The notes under the pieces were generated by a model. That model saw nothing but the letters and a program-made list of their open reading frames with translations. It did no database searches and was not told the DNA's origin. 5,898 nt of DNA from Planctomycetia bacterium (lineage in GTDB: Bacteria; Planctomycetota; Phycisphaerae; Phycisphaerales; UBA1924). The DNA lies in the NCBI GenBank assembly GCA_005776545.1, contig SXOY01000200.1, forward strand, positions 1-5,898, read 5' to 3'. The position numbers and the translations under genes are program-made. Shown one piece after another: positions 5,866 through 5,898 of the stretch. Every line of letters starts with the position of its first letter. Position 1 is the stretch's first letter.

Positions 5866-5898
5866 CAGGCCGCGCTCCTCTGCTGCGGCTTGGAAGTC
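5865..5898 (-). CDS. Possible 3' end of an upstream gene, coupled to the HD-GYP gene (partial)
   Basis: On the - strand, one frame reads about ten codons from the window edge (TSKPQQRSAA) to a TGA at 5867-5865. That TGA shares its last base with the HD-GYP ATG, forming TGATG. Such one-base overlaps are typical of translationally coupled genes in an operon. Only about ten codons are visible, too few to identify a product or prove the frame is coding. The alternative is that this is plain upstream DNA. Confidence 0.3.
   Translation of the reverse strand, partial: TSKPQQRSAA
5875..5881 (-). promoter_or_regulatory. Ribosome binding site of the HD-GYP gene
   Basis: On the - strand AGAGGAG reads from 5881 to 5875, nine bases before the ATG at 5865-5863. 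It is the best Shine-Dalgarno match in the window and is the main reason for choosing this start, since the frame is otherwise open to the edge. Confidence 0.7.

Overview
The window carries the distal part of a bacterial spc-type ribosomal protein cluster on the + strand, followed by one signalling gene on the - strand. The + strand order is rplR (L18), rpsE (S5), rplO (L15), secY and map, all complete. The - strand gene encodes a 551-residue protein with an unrecognised N-terminal region, a signalling helix, a GAF-like domain and a complete HD-GYP cyclic-di-GMP phosphodiesterase domain. The last 33 bases of map and of this gene overlap tail to tail.

The organism is a bacterium of moderately high GC. 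Three features fit a member of the PVC/Planctomycetes side of the tree, possibly Phycisphaerae-like: the cluster lacks rpmD between rpsE and rplO, S5 and L15 have long low-complexity C-terminal tails, and adk is missing between secY and map. This is an inference from gene order and style only. No 16S rRNA or other decisive marker is present.

Layout: 1-40 is a short leader with a ribosome binding site. 41-1825 holds three ribosomal protein genes with gaps of 42 and 57 bases. 1826-1969 is a 144-base gap with two hairpins. 1970-3370 is secY. 3371-3456 is an 86-base gap with four copies of a 7-base repeat. 3457-4242 is map. 4210-5865 (-) is the HD-GYP gene, which starts 33 bases from the window edge behind a good ribosome binding site and may be translationally coupled to a gene beyond the edge.

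The + strand genes form one functional block. L18, S5 and L15 build the ribosome, SecY is the membrane channel for exported proteins, and Map removes the initiator methionine from new chains. The HD-GYP gene looks unrelated to this block and marks where the ribosomal cluster ends; the usual infA-rpmJ-rpsM continuation is not there.

I see no defence system, mobile element, CRISPR array, tRNA or rRNA. Most of the window is ordinary housekeeping DNA. The parts worth a second look are the 7-base repeat before map, in which every copy is a one-base stop/start overlap; the paired hairpins before secY; the RGG-rich tail of S5; and the unassigned sensor region of the HD-GYP protein.
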